The position numbers and the translations under genes were made by a program. This document shows positions 34,723-44,067 of a DNA stretch of 64,000 nt, piece after piece (within the stretch, counting starts at the first letter, position 1; the number at the start of each line of letters is the position of its first letter). The stretch is taken from the NCBI GenBank assembly GCA_002331335.1, contig DCZO01000016.1, positions 113,302 through 177,301 of the forward strand. The letters run 5' to 3'. The notes below the pieces were generated by a model. It searched no databases. It was not told the DNA's origin and was given only the letters and a program-made list of their open reading frames with translations. This DNA comes from Nitrospira sp. UBA2082 (GTDB lineage Bacteria; Nitrospirota; Nitrospiria; Nitrospirales; Nitrospiraceae).

Positions 34723-35676
34723 TCATGACGCCATGCGATACGCCCACCGGGACGCATCGTGCCGTATCCTGGCGAGTTCTTGTTCCTCCCGGCTTCGAGC
34801 GGCCAAGGACAGTCCCATCAAAAAGACCATCGCCAGCATGCACACGGAGACGATCAGATAGCTCAACGGAATCTCAGGCCAGGTCGCCGGCTCCGTCGAG
34901 GCAACAGCCGTGGCTTTGGGTATCGATGCGACGGCCGAGGCTAAGACCGGATGAACAGCCGATGGCTCGGTGCGAACGGCGGCGAACACAAGACCCCCGA
35001 GTGTCTCTTGCTGCATGGCCCGAACTTGCTCCGCTTGCATTTGGGCTTGTGCGACATGGAGGACTGCTGTTCCAAGCCGTTCCTGAAATGCGCCGACCCG
35101 CATCCAATTGTTTTGGGCGGCTTCGACAATCCGGTGCCCAAGGGTGGTCTGCCAGCTGGAGGTGAATTGATGATGCAAGAGCCGTCCTCTGATCTCGAGC
35201 GTGCGGATCATGTCGAGGTTGAACGCCGAACGAGCCAGATCGGCCGACAGCAGGCCGTTTTTGACTCCCCGCAGAGTGAAATTGACGATGGCCTGTCCCA
35301 TGACCATTTGAACGCGGGCCGTATGATCGGCGGGGGTAGCCACGGCGTAGCGCCTGACGGCTTCGAGGGCGCCGTCAGGCCGGGACATGAATTCAGCATA
35401 CGCGAGCGTCGTCCGGTTCCAATCAGAGGCCGCCAGGGCGATCGCGCGGTTGGCGCGGCGTTCGGAAAGAGCCTGATCCACAATAGCTTGTCCCAAAGCT
35501 GGCTGAAGCCAAGTCATGCCGGATTGCGGCCCCATGTCTTGTTCTGAAGCCGACGATTGTGGAAGTGCAGCCTGATAGGCGCCGTTGGCGGCGACGAAGA
35601 AAAGGAGCCCTCCAAAAAAGATCGCACACATTCCAACACCGACGGCGATGTCAATGGTGTTATAGCGGTTGGACAT
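34723..35676 (-). CDS. Bitopic envelope protein, unknown function
   Basis: 317 residues from ATG 35676, preceded by AAGGAGGT. Membrane helices at both ends: VGVGMCAIFFGGLLFFVAA and LSYLIVSVCMLAMVFLMGLSLA. The 250 residues between them would face the periplasm and are helical and Ala/Arg/Gln-rich (LAASDWNRTTLAYAEFM; QAQMQAEQVRAMQQE). This resembles a periplasmic sensor or adhesion helical bundle, but no family is recognised and no kinase or methyl-accepting domain follows. It may be a target of the nearby NarL-type regulator. Confidence 0.65.
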   Translation of the reverse strand: MSNRYNTIDIAVGVGMCAIFFGGLLFFVAANGAYQAALPQSSASEQDMGPQSGMTWLQPALGQAIVDQALSERRANRAIALAASDWNRTTLAYAEFMSRPDGALEAVRRYAVATPADHTARVQMVMGQAIVNFTLRGVKNGLLSADLARSAFNLDMIRTLEIRGRLLHHQFTSSWQTTLGHRIVEAAQNNWMRVGAFQERLGTAVLHVAQAQMQAEQVRAMQQETLGGLVFAAVRTEPSAVHPVLASAVASIPKATAVASTEPATWPEIPLSYLIVSVCMLAMVFLMGLSLAARSREEQELARIRHDASRWAYRMAS

Positions 35677-35738
35677 ACATACCTCCTTGCCACGCGACAG
35701 ATTGTACGTGTGGCGGTGTGTCACGGTAAGCGAAACTC

Positions 35739-35758
35739 ATCGGACCCACAGGTCCGAT
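35739..35758. promoter_or_regulatory. Palindrome in a divergent spacer
   Basis: ATCGGACC and GGTCCGAT pair around CACA, 63 bases upstream of the 35676 start. It could be an operator or a leader hairpin. The spacer 35677-36099 also holds two identical GATTGTACGT 10-mers (35700, 36022). Confidence 0.3.
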
Positions 35759-36099
35759 CATCACGTAAGCAGACAACTCAGCGAGATGATTGGGGACGAA
35801 CGAAAGAGAGAGGAGGTCGCATCTGCCAGGTCCATTCCATTGGAGCTGTCTTCCAGGAAGGATCATGGCCGCCACCTCCAGAGGACGAGGCGGTAGTAAC
35901 AGAGAAACTCTACGCCCCTCTGCTGTGGAGTTCAAGAGGGGATCGTACGGGCGGTCTCCAACATGTTCGCCTGCGGACTATTGACGAGCAAGCAGAGGGG
36001 TGTTGATCCCGCAATGACTTGGATTGTACGTACATTGCACTCATGCAAACGGTCTCCACACTATGGTACGTTGCCTACCTCACATGGAGGAAACCTTTT

Positions 36100-36378
36100 A
36101 TGGTGTTCAGACGGCCGGAGCTTGAAAAAGACAATCCGATCGCTTCCCAACCATATATGGGGCCGCGCAGACGGCGGGCACGGGCTCATGCGATGTCGGT
36201 GGAGGCATCTGCTGAAATGGGTGAGATGAAAGAAGCGTTCCAGGCGTTGACGGACGCGGCGTCTCGTTTCGTGAAAGGTCTGCCGAAATCAAGAACCCCA
36301 GCAAAGAACCTCGCGATGCTACGGGACGCGATCGGCCAGGCTGAGCGGGTGCTGTCGGCTGAAGGCCGGTCCGCTTAA
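36100..36378 (+). CDS. Small hypothetical protein
   Basis: 92 residues from the ATG at 36100 with GGAGG upstream. A basic segment (GPRRRRARAHAM) is followed by a helical part (MGEMKEAFQALTDAASRFVKGL, then LAMLRDAIGQAERVL). No family recognised. The last bases overlap the stop of the convergent sigma54 activator gene by four. Confidence 0.55.
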   Translation: MVFRRPELEKDNPIASQPYMGPRRRRARAHAMSVEASAEMGEMKEAFQALTDAASRFVKGLPKSRTPAKNLAMLRDAIGQAERVLSAEGRSA

Positions 36379-38999
36379 TGCACCGCGAGCCGGTTTGTAT
36401 TGAAATGGTTCCGTACCAATCTCTCCACCGAAGCGAAGTGCCGGTCCGGCAGGTTCTTGAACCGGCGTTTGCAGTCGGCCAGGGCCTCCTCGGCCGAGGC
36501 GAAGGGCTTGATGACGGATAGGAGGTGATGGTAGTACTCCATCACTTTGAGTTCGCTGGTCCGCAGATGGCTCGGATCTCCGGCAATCGCCCGCGCGGCT
36601 TTCGTCTGGTCACCGCCTGATTCGACCAGGGCTTGAAAGCAGAGGCCTTTCAGTCGCTGCGTGACGGTGCTCCGATCCCATCCCAAGGCTTTCGCGGCGG
36701 CCTGCATGTCGAATCCATGCTGTCGCAAGCAATTCAACACTGCGGCGTCGCCGGCTGAATCGGGCGGCACGATGGATTTGGCTCGAACATCTCCATTCTC
36801 GTGTCTCATCCCTTCCAGCGCGAACGAATGCTTCGTCAGGATCGGCCCGTCGTGAAGGGCGATCGCCCGCTCGATCGCGTGACGGAGTTCCCTGACGTTG
36901 CCCGGCCAGTGGTGTTCACTCAAGAGTCGTATGGCCTCGTTGGATATCTGCGGTGCCGGTCGGCCCATTTGCTGCGAGATCTCGGCGAGACTCGTCTTGG
37001 CGATGATGGGGATGTCGCCTTGCCGTTCCCTCAGGGGCGGAAGTTGAAAGACCAATCCTTTCAACCGGAAGTACAGATCCTCCCGGAACCAGCCTTCCGA
37101 CACGCCGCGTCGGAGATTACGGTTCGTGGCAGCTACCACTCGGACATCCACGATGGTCGGTGTGGTGGCACCAACACGGTAGAAGGACTTCTCTTGGAGA
37201 ATCCGCAAGAGCTTGCTTTGGTGGTCCAGCCGCAGATCGCCGATCTCATCCAAAAAGATGGTGCCGTGCTGAGCGAGTTCGAAATAACCGCGCCGGTCCG
37301 CCGTCGCGCCGGTGAAGCTGCCTTTCGTGTGGCCGAACAATTCGCTTTCGAACAGCTCCGGCGAAATGGCCGCCATGTTGACGGCGATGAAGGTCTTGCC
37401 GGCTCTTGGACTCAATCGATGGACGGCGCGCGCGAAGAGTTCCTTGCCGGTGCCCGGTTCACCGAGCAGCAAGACTGTAAGTGGCGACTTCGCCCCTCGT
37501 TTCACGTCGCTGAATATCCGGAGGAGTCCGGGATCCTGTGTGACGATGCCCAACCGGCGGCATTCCTCCCGCAGCTGCTCATGCTCGGCGTCGCCCAGGG
37601 GACCCGGCTCAACCGACGCCGCGCGGAGACCGTGGAGCTGCCGCTCTACCTGTTCCAACTGCAACCGGGCTGCCTGTTCCTGTGCCTGCACGTCGACCAA
37701 CTCAGTTCGCAGGGTCTCGGCAGTGCAGGAGAGCGCTTGCTGCAGGCCGGTTGAACGGGCTTCTGCTTCTTTTGCTGCTTCCAATTCTTCTTGCAGCGCC
37801 TCAGCGCGGTGTTCCCGGAGGGCCAACGTCTCGCGCACAGCGGCGGAGTCTTGTCGGAGCCGGAGCATATCTTGCTCAAGCAGCAGCAGGCGCTGACCTG
37901 TCGTCAGGTGGGTCCAGACGGTGGTGCCGAGCAGCACGAAGATCAATGTGGCCATCGGCAGTGCCACGGGCAAGACGAGATGCCCGCCGGCCAGGATGGC
38001 GAACGCCAAACCAAGATAGATGGCAACGGCCAGTGCCGTCACGATCACACTGAACGCGCCGCGGAAGCGCACGAGCCCCCAAGCAATGAGTGTGGCGAGT
38101 GCCAGCGTGACGAGTGTCCTGCCGAGGGTTCCCAGTTGGACCAGATGCTGACCGGTCAGCAGACTGTTGAGAAGATGCAGATGTGCAATGATGGGGGAGA
38201 TTGGCTGCCCGGTCGGCAATAGCCAGGCGCTTCGCGGGAGAGGATTCGGCAGGATGACGACGACCTTACCTGTGAACCAGCTGGCGAGGGCTGCATCGTC
38301 GTGTCGTTGTACCGCGTCCCACACCGAGGAAAGCGGAATCGTGGGGAGGGCGCCAGCCGATCCATCTCCAACCACGTCGAGCAGACGCACGTCGGTGGTG
38401 CTCCATTCCGCGCTGCTGTTCGGGGCATGCAGAAGGTGCCCGAATGAGGGGATGAGGCGGTCGCCGACCTCAGCGGCGAGGGGGACGGCTCTCACGACGT
38501 GGTCGGCGTGTGGTAGGAGCAACACGTGGCCCTGACGCGCCGATGCGAATGGGGCTGTCAGGGGGAGCGGCTCTTCCTCGAAGACCGTCACAACCGGACC
38601 CGATGATGTGATCGCTTCCAGCAGGAGCGCGTCGCCTGCGGCTCCGCCTCGGTGAACAGGACCGGCGTGATCCGGGCGATGGTCGAGACCGATGACCTCT
38701 GCGCCGGCCTCATGAGCGGCGGTGACCAGTTGGGCAAGCACCGCCCGGTCCAACGGGGCGATGCTGAACCGATCGTCGCTGGCCTGGTCTCGTGAAACAA
38801 TCGCCAGCTTGGGGCTCACGGCGATGGGGGCACGGCGGCTCAACCACGCGTCGTAGAGGGCCCAGTCCAACGCGCTGTAGGTCGCAGGGGCAGCCAGCCA
38901 GACGAGTCCCGCCAGCGTGCACGCGAGCAGCGCGATCGCCGATCCCTGTAAGGGCGGAGAGGCAATGAACAACCGCTGGAGTGCCTTCCAATCAGACAT
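36375..38999 (-). CDS. CHASE2-sensor sigma-54-dependent transcriptional activator
   Basis: 874 residues. After a first helix, residues about 40-300 form a CHASE2 extracytoplasmic sensor (VSRDQASDDRFSIAPLDRAVLA; EVIGLDHRPDHAG). Three membrane helices end near residue 370, followed by a long Glu/Gln/Leu coiled coil. The AAA+ domain has Walker A GEPGTGKE, the sigma54 loop as GSFTGA rather than GAFTGA, and Walker B FLDEIGD. NVRELRHAIERA and two C-terminal helix-turn-helix-like blocks follow. It looks like a one-protein membrane sensor that drives sigma54 promoters. The upstream lipoprotein gene ends five bases before it. Confidence 0.88.
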   Translation of the reverse strand: MSDWKALQRLFIASPPLQGSAIALLACTLAGLVWLAAPATYSALDWALYDAWLSRRAPIAVSPKLAIVSRDQASDDRFSIAPLDRAVLAQLVTAAHEAGAEVIGLDHRPDHAGPVHRGGAAGDALLLEAITSSGPVVTVFEEEPLPLTAPFASARQGHVLLLPHADHVVRAVPLAAEVGDRLIPSFGHLLHAPNSSAEWSTTDVRLLDVVGDGSAGALPTIPLSSVWDAVQRHDDAALASWFTGKVVVILPNPLPRSAWLLPTGQPISPIIAHLHLLNSLLTGQHLVQLGTLGRTLVTLALATLIAWGLVRFRGAFSVIVTALAVAIYLGLAFAILAGGHLVLPVALPMATLIFVLLGTTVWTHLTTGQRLLLLEQDMLRLRQDSAAVRETLALREHRAEALQEELEAAKEAEARSTGLQQALSCTAETLRTELVDVQAQEQAARLQLEQVERQLHGLRAASVEPGPLGDAEHEQLREECRRLGIVTQDPGLLRIFSDVKRGAKSPLTVLLLGEPGTGKELFARAVHRLSPRAGKTFIAVNMAAISPELFESELFGHTKGSFTGATADRRGYFELAQHGTIFLDEIGDLRLDHQSKLLRILQEKSFYRVGATTPTIVDVRVVAATNRNLRRGVSEGWFREDLYFRLKGLVFQLPPLRERQGDIPIIAKTSLAEISQQMGRPAPQISNEAIRLLSEHHWPGNVRELRHAIERAIALHDGPILTKHSFALEGMRHENGDVRAKSIVPPDSAGDAAVLNCLRQHGFDMQAAAKALGWDRSTVTQRLKGLCFQALVESGGDQTKAARAIAGDPSHLRTSELKVMEYYHHLLSVIKPFASAEEALADCKRRFKNLPDRHFASVERLVRNHFNTNRLAVH

Positions 39000-39004
39000 A
39001 GGTG

Positions 39005-40264
39005 TCAGCGGAGTCCCAGTTCGTCGATCAATATCTGTGCATCCTGTTTGGGCAGGCCCCTGAGGGCGATTCGGGCCTTTGTGCGATCTGCCTCTACTCC
39101 CAACCCCTTGGCATAGATACGGGCCAGCGCTTTCTTCGCGGGGGGAAACCCCTCGGTCGCCGTCCTATCGAAACAGATGAGGATGCGGCGATCATGCTGA
39201 ACCAAGCCGAGCTCGTTACCGTGCTCGTACAGCCGCGCGAGTTCAGCTTGTGCCGGCGCACTCAGGGCATAGGCTTCCGTCAAAAGCACGGTGAGACCGT
39301 CCGCTGTTTGATTGCTGTGCAGCAGGGTCATGCCGAGTGATGCGTCCGAATCCTGTCTGGTGAGGTTCGGGTATTTGTCCCATAACTGGTGACGGTAACG
39401 GCGGAACGCGTCCGTTATTTCTTGACGTCGTTGTTCCGGTTGGTCGACGGCAAATGCGTGGTGGCGAAGCTTCGACAGCGCATCGGCAGCCGGCTGGTAG
39501 CCAAGCGAAGCGGCCCTGCCCCACCAGGTAATCGCGTGCGCGAGATTCTTCTCAACACCCAGTCCCTGTTTGTACGCGTTGCCGAGAAAGTGTTGGGCTT
39601 GCGGCATGCCGCCAATGGCCGCGTCTTCCATGAACCGGGCCGCCTCCCGCTCGTGATTCGTCAGCTTCAATAAAAGCGCCAGACGGTAACGAGCATCGGG
39701 AAAGTCCGGCTGCAAGGCGAGGGCCTCACGATAGGAGTGCATCGCCGCCGTCACATTGCCCAGGGCATAGCGCACGTTGCCGAGGTTGTAGTGGGCCTGG
39801 GTCAGTTCAGGATCAAGCCGCACCGCGTCCTGCAGTGAGACGGCAGCCGATTTCCAGTCTTGTCGAGCCATGAGGAGCACACCCAACTGCACATGGGCCT
39901 TTGCGTCGCTCGGGTTCAGGACAATCGCGGCATGGTATTCGTCGAGCGCCGCGTCGAGATCGCCGATGCGAGAGAGCCTATCCGCCAATGTGAGCCTGAG
40001 GTCGGTGCGATCCGGAGTCAGGAGGACCGCGTTCCGCAACGCGCTGATTCCCCTCACCGCGTCTTCATGTGCCTGCTCCGGCATGCGGAGAAGCAAGGGG
40101 ACGTTGTTCTCCTCAGGTGCGGAGAGGATCTCCGGAGTGAAAACTTCGGGGGCGATGGCGGAAGGTGGAAGGTTCTCGGATATCTGCGCAGACGATAGGC
40201 ACGCGGATAACAGGGCGAGGAAGGGAAACAAGAGGAGGGTCGCGAGCACCGATCGATGACGCAT
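39005..40264 (-). CDS. TPR/Sel1-repeat lipoprotein
   Basis: 419 residues. Lipobox LLSAC after a signal peptide. About four TPR units (AALDEYHAAIVLNPSDAKAHVQLG; AAVSLQDAVRLDPELTQAHYNLG; AMHSYREALALQPDFPDARYRLA) are followed by Sel1-type repeats (AQHFLGNAYKQGLGVEKNLAHAI; AELARLYEHG; AKKALARIYAKGLGVEADRTKA). It sits at an envelope surface as an interaction scaffold. With five bases between it and the CHASE2-sigma54 gene, it may feed the sensor's periplasmic domain (inference). Confidence 0.82.
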   Translation of the reverse strand: MRHRSVLATLLLFPFLALLSACLSSAQISENLPPSAIAPEVFTPEILSAPEENNVPLLLRMPEQAHEDAVRGISALRNAVLLTPDRTDLRLTLADRLSRIGDLDAALDEYHAAIVLNPSDAKAHVQLGVLLMARQDWKSAAVSLQDAVRLDPELTQAHYNLGNVRYALGNVTAAMHSYREALALQPDFPDARYRLALLLKLTNHEREAARFMEDAAIGGMPQAQHFLGNAYKQGLGVEKNLAHAITWWGRAASLGYQPAADALSKLRHHAFAVDQPEQRRQEITDAFRRYRHQLWDKYPNLTRQDSDASLGMTLLHSNQTADGLTVLLTEAYALSAPAQAELARLYEHGNELGLVQHDRRILICFDRTATEGFPPAKKALARIYAKGLGVEADRTKARIALRGLPKQDAQILIDELGLR

Positions 40265-40372
40265 GGGAAATCCGCGCCCCTCCGGTCTGATCCAGCAGAT
40301 GGCGTGTATTATAACACCCGAAATGCAGCTGGTGGGGTCGGCCGGCGTTGTGGTGAAAAGCGGGGTTCCCGC

Positions 40373-40801
40373 TCAGGGTACGCGTGCAATCGCCTGCTGG
40401 ATACGCTGGATGCCGCTGTGTAGTTCAGCTCCGGTGCGGATCACCGGCTCGTGCGGAACCCGCCATACCGGCTCCAGCGGAGCTGGGTCGTTGGCCAGGC
40501 GCGGGATGATATGCCAGTGGATGTGGGGAAGTTGATTGCCGAGCAGCTCGTAGTTGATCTTTTTGGCCCCATAGGCTTGCGCGAGCGCCTTGGCGACCTT
40601 ATTCACTTCCTCCATCAGCTGGATCCGTTCCGTCGGCGCCAAATGAAAGAGCTCCGTGGCGTGACGTTGAAAGACGACGACGGTCCAACCGGCGAAGAAT
40701 TGGTCGTCATGGAGATAGGCTTTGGAGAGTCCAAGATCTGCGATGAAATGATCGGCTCTGGGCCAGGTGTGCTGGCACGCTTTGCAAGACGGATCGGTCA
40801 T
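40373..40801 (-). CDS. HIT-family hydrolase
   Basis: 142 residues. The HIT motif is LPHIHWHIIPR, giving His-x-His-x-His. CKACQHTWPRADHF at the N-terminus could bind zinc, as in several HIT proteins. Family members hydrolyse or transfer nucleotide phosphoramidates and dinucleoside polyphosphates. The ATG at 40801 overlaps the upstream stop as ATGA, so translation is coupled to the secreted protein gene. Confidence 0.88.
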   Translation of the reverse strand: MTDPSCKACQHTWPRADHFIADLGLSKAYLHDDQFFAGWTVVVFQRHATELFHLAPTERIQLMEEVNKVAKALAQAYGAKKINYELLGNQLPHIHWHIIPRLANDPAPLEPVWRVPHEPVIRTGAELHSGIQRIQQAIARVP

Positions 40802-41433
40802 GGCCGGTTGGCTTTTCGCCACTCCTCTTCCGTCAATACCCCTTTTTTCATCAAGAGCTGGATGAGCTTGTCCAAGGGAGTAGGGCCGGGCTGCGCCGGC
40901 GTTTGGGCCTGAGTGGGCGGCGCCGGTGATTCCGCGCGTTTCGGCTCGGGTGGCGGGCGTTTTTTCCCCAGCACCCGGAAAGACGGTGTGAAAACCGCCA
41001 CGTAATCCTTGTTTCTGAGGCGGACGGACACAGGGAGGCTGTCGGTTTGCGACGCCAGGTCGGGGGCCGTTCCCACGGGGATACGGAAATACGGTTTGCC
41101 GTCGTCGGTCTGGCCCTCGGCATCCAAGACATCGAATCGATCGAGGAGCAACTCACCCGTCAATCCTTCTCGGTCTTGACCGGCCAGATTGGTGATTTTC
41201 TCGAGTACAATGACAAGCGAGTCGGCGATGATCGGATCGGGGGTCAAGTTTCTGACGCTGACGTCGTAGCGATATTCGCTGGTGAACGTATCGCGGCCTT
41301 TCAGCGTGACGATAGGGCTCACTCGTCCGGTGAAATCCGTGAGCTGGTCGAATGACCCGGCGGAGACTGTGACCGGTCCAACCAAGAACAAGCGGCTGAC
41401 CAGCGCAAGGAAGATGACGGATCGTGTGGTCAT
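40798..41433 (-). CDS. Secreted protein of unknown function
   Basis: 211 residues from ATG 41433, which gives a signal peptide (VIFLALVSRLFLVGPVTVSAG). The domain has beta strands, YRYDVSVRNLTPDPIIADSLVIVLEKI and SVRLRNKDYVAVFTPSFRVL, like a fibronectin/NEAT-type sandwich. A Pro-rich linker precedes a C-terminal helix LDKLIQLLMKKGVLTEEEW, a short motif often seen at the ends of bacterial envelope proteins. No enzyme residues are recognised. Confidence 0.65.
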   Translation of the reverse strand: MTTRSVIFLALVSRLFLVGPVTVSAGSFDQLTDFTGRVSPIVTLKGRDTFTSEYRYDVSVRNLTPDPIIADSLVIVLEKITNLAGQDREGLTGELLLDRFDVLDAEGQTDDGKPYFRIPVGTAPDLASQTDSLPVSVRLRNKDYVAVFTPSFRVLGKKRPPPEPKRAESPAPPTQAQTPAQPGPTPLDKLIQLLMKKGVLTEEEWRKANRP

Positions 41434-41605
41434 TCGAGTCTCGTGATCTGTGGCGATGTCGGTTGATAGGGTCAGCCGCAGCATAGCAAAGATCGATAGA
41501 TTCAGCGAGCACCAGGGGACATCCGTCGCCTTGACACCCTCTTTCACCCGACGATATTCTGCATGGCGAGCTTTCGCCACCGTGAAGTCTTGTTAAACCG
41601 TAACT

Positions 41606-42481
41606 ATGCCAACTCCTGTGACGCCGGCAACTCTTGTGGTTCCCCGCCGGCTCGTTGCCGAATTGATGCGGCTGTACGACTATCCGCATCCGCTGAAACG
41701 CGGGACGATCATTCGCGGGTACGATCGGGCCCATGCGGTACGGACAGCCAAGATGTGCGCGGCCGTGGCGGGGCGGCTGGGCCATCCCGCTGATCGAATC
41801 TATCAGTACCAAGTTGCGTGCCTGCTCCATGATGTGAGCCGCGCGGGCCTCGATCGCTGGCTGTTCGGCAAGATCTGGTCGTGGGCTAAGGCCCATGGGA
41901 TTCCCACCAGGCCCCGTGAATGGCGTGCCGTCCATCCCACGACGGTCTATGGCCGGGAGACGGAGGCCTTTTTGTCCCGTTACGGGGCGGACCTAGAGGC
42001 GGCCGGTATTCCGATGACGCCGTGGGCGAAGGAACAGGTCGAGATGCGGTTGGGCCACGCGCGCCGACTGCGCCGTCGCCTGGTGGTGGTCCGTCCCGCC
42101 CTTCGCCGGCTGGGCCTCCGTTGGACCCCATGGATGCGGGACGTGGTGCTCTATTACTACTATCCGGAGAAATTGGCTAAGGCTAAACCCTGGGTCAAGC
42201 AGTTGGCGGAGATCCTCGTCGCCTGCGAGCAGTTCGAGGCGTACAGTAACCGGCAGCGCGGGCGCGATTACTACGCGCGGAGAAAAGAAACGCTGGCCGA
42301 GGCCTTTGCCTATCTCGACAAGCTTGCGCAAGAGGGTATTTTGAGCGGCGACGTCATGAGCGCCCTCCGTGAGCTGGCCGGTGAAGGGACTTTCGATGCC
42401 ATACTGGAAGCGGCCCGTGGATGTCCCTTGACCAACGTAGAGCGGCGCTACTTGCGTCGTCTTATGCCGGGGGGTGGCTGA
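41606..42481 (+). CDS. HD-domain putative phosphohydrolase
   Basis: 291 residues. HAVRTAKMCAAVAGRLG provides the first His and CLLHDVSRAGL the HD pair of the metal-dependent phosphohydrolase fold. A later Arg-rich block and a helix run (LLYYYYPEKLAKAKPWVKQLAEILVA) supply the remaining helices and perhaps the fourth ligand. Substrate unknown. The last bases overlap yjbQ (TGATG). It appears to open the UBact/proteasome operon on the plus strand. Confidence 0.75.
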   Translation: MPTPVTPATLVVPRRLVAELMRLYDYPHPLKRGTIIRGYDRAHAVRTAKMCAAVAGRLGHPADRIYQYQVACLLHDVSRAGLDRWLFGKIWSWAKAHGIPTRPREWRAVHPTTVYGRETEAFLSRYGADLEAAGIPMTPWAKEQVEMRLGHARRLRRRLVVVRPALRRLGLRWTPWMRDVVLYYYYPEKLAKAKPWVKQLAEILVACEQFEAYSNRQRGRDYYARRKETLAEAFAYLDKLAQEGILSGDVMSALRELAGEGTFDAILEAARGCPLTNVERRYLRRLMPGGG

Positions 42482-42903
42482 TGGTCGTCAAGATGGTGCC
42501 GTTGCGAATCGGGATGGCTGGTGGCACCCAGATTGAAAACATCACGAAGCAGGTCTCGTCCGCCGTGGCCGAAGCCGGGCCGGTTGTGGGCATTGTGACG
42601 GTCTTTGTCAAACACACGACGGCGTCGGTCATGATAATCGAAGACGAGCCAGGCATCCGCGCCGATACCAAGGTCTTTTGGGACCGGATTGTCCCCGCCG
42701 ATCCCCGTTGGCAGCACAATACGATGAATCCCGGTGAAGACAATGGCCATAGCCATCTGCGCGGCCAGCTGCAGGGACCGTCGGTGACGATTCCTTTCGC
42801 AGATCGCACATTGCTGTTGGGAACGTGGCAGCAGATCGTTGTGGTCGATTTCGACACGCGAGCCAGAAACCGTGAGCTGGTTGTGCAGATTATGGGTGAG
42901 TAA
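42481..42903 (+). CDS. yjbQ: YjbQ/UPF0047 family protein
   Basis: 140 residues. VFVKHTTASVMIIEDEPG, then the RWQHNTMNPGEDNGHSHLRGQL block with its His/Asn/Glu set, and LGTWQQIVVVDFDTRARNRE are the family hallmarks. Members have weak thiamine-phosphate synthase activity, but the physiological role is not settled. Start overlaps the HD gene stop (TGATG); htrA begins three bases after its stop. Confidence 0.9.
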   Translation: MVVKMVPLRIGMAGGTQIENITKQVSSAVAEAGPVVGIVTVFVKHTTASVMIIEDEPGIRADTKVFWDRIVPADPRWQHNTMNPGEDNGHSHLRGQLQGPSVTIPFADRTLLLGTWQQIVVVDFDTRARNRELVVQIMGE

Positions 42904-42905
42904 CC

Positions 42906-44036
42906 GTGAGCGATCGGGCACGAGTCTGGGAGATCGGCTCCGCGGTGAGCCTGGGAGTCTTGCTCTCCATCGCGCACGCCGGCGCTGCCGAATGGGGCAC
43001 CCCCTTGGGCGCGTCGTATGAGGGGCTCGAAGGCAAACCCCGTGCTGTCTCACCGGCGTCCGCTGAGTTGGGCCCTGACGAGCGGGCGACCATTTCGGTG
43101 TTTGAGCGGGCGACAAAGTCCGTCGTCTTTATCGCGAACACGGCCATCCAGCGAGATTTCTGGTCGCTCGACATCATGGAAGTGCCGCAGGGCTCAGGGT
43201 CGGGCTTCATCTGGAGCAAGCAAGGCTACATCGTCACCAACTTTCACGTGATCTACGGAGCGAGCTCGATCAAGGTCACCCTGGCCGACCGCAGTGAACA
43301 TCAGGCCAAGTTGGTCGGTGCCGATCCGGATCATGATCTGGCGGTCTTGCAAATCCAGGCGTCCGACCGTGTGCTGGAGCCGCTGGCCATCGGCGCCTCG
43401 CACGACTTGCGGGTTGGACAGAAAGTGTTGGCGATCGGCAACCCCTTTGGGCTCGACCATACACTCACGACCGGCGTGGTGAGCGCGCTCGGGCGGACGA
43501 TCAAGTCGATGTCGCAGCGGACGATTGAAGGCGTGATCCAAACCGATGCGGCGATCAATCCGGGGAATTCAGGCGGTCCACTGCTGGACAGTGCGGGGCG
43601 TTTAATCGGGGTGAACACACAAATTGTCAGTCCCAGTGGGGCCTATGCGGGCATCGGGTTCGCGGTGCCGGTGGACATGGTAAACCGCATTGTGCCGGAG
43701 CTCATCAAGCATGGTAAATTGATCCGTCCGGGGTTGGGTGTCTCGCTGGTGCCGGACACCATGGCCAGGCGTTGGGGGATCAACGGTGTCATTATCGGCA
43801 AGGTGGGGCGGGGAGGCAGTGCCGACCGGGCCGGGTTGCGCGGCGTGCGTGAAACGGTCACCGGCCGTATCGAGCTCGGGGATGTCATTGTCGGGGTCGA
43901 GGGCAAGCCGGTCGAGACGATGGACGATCTGATGGATGCCATGGAGAAGTACAAAGTCGGCGATCGTGTGAAAGTGGATGTGATGCGGGGCAACAAACGA
44001 CAGACGGTGGATGTAACTCTGCAAGCGGTCAACTAG
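42906..44036 (+). CDS. HtrA/DegQ-type serine protease, one PDZ domain
   Basis: 376 residues from GTG. Signal segment (AVSLGVLLSIAHAGAA), then a trypsin-like domain with VTNFHVI (His), DPDHDLAVLQI (Asp) and NPGNSGGPLL (Ser). One PDZ domain follows (GLGVSLVPDTMARRWG, GDVIVGVEGKPVETMDDL). It degrades or refolds damaged envelope proteins. Its place ahead of the cytoplasmic proteasome genes suggests a shared protein-quality theme. Confidence 0.93.
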   Translation: MSDRARVWEIGSAVSLGVLLSIAHAGAAEWGTPLGASYEGLEGKPRAVSPASAELGPDERATISVFERATKSVVFIANTAIQRDFWSLDIMEVPQGSGSGFIWSKQGYIVTNFHVIYGASSIKVTLADRSEHQAKLVGADPDHDLAVLQIQASDRVLEPLAIGASHDLRVGQKVLAIGNPFGLDHTLTTGVVSALGRTIKSMSQRTIEGVIQTDAAINPGNSGGPLLDSAGRLIGVNTQIVSPSGAYAGIGFAVPVDMVNRIVPELIKHGKLIRPGLGVSLVPDTMARRWGINGVIIGKVGRGGSADRAGLRGVRETVTGRIELGDVIVGVEGKPVETMDDLMDAMEKYKVGDRVKVDVMRGNKRQTVDVTLQAVN

Positions 44037-44067
44037 ATCGTGCGTGCCCAGACATGAGGAGCTGCCT

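Noticed and set aside
36801..37754. 317-residue plus-strand frame within the sigma54 activator
   Set aside because: Antisense to the AAA+ domain whose motifs are intact; no recognisable protein features.
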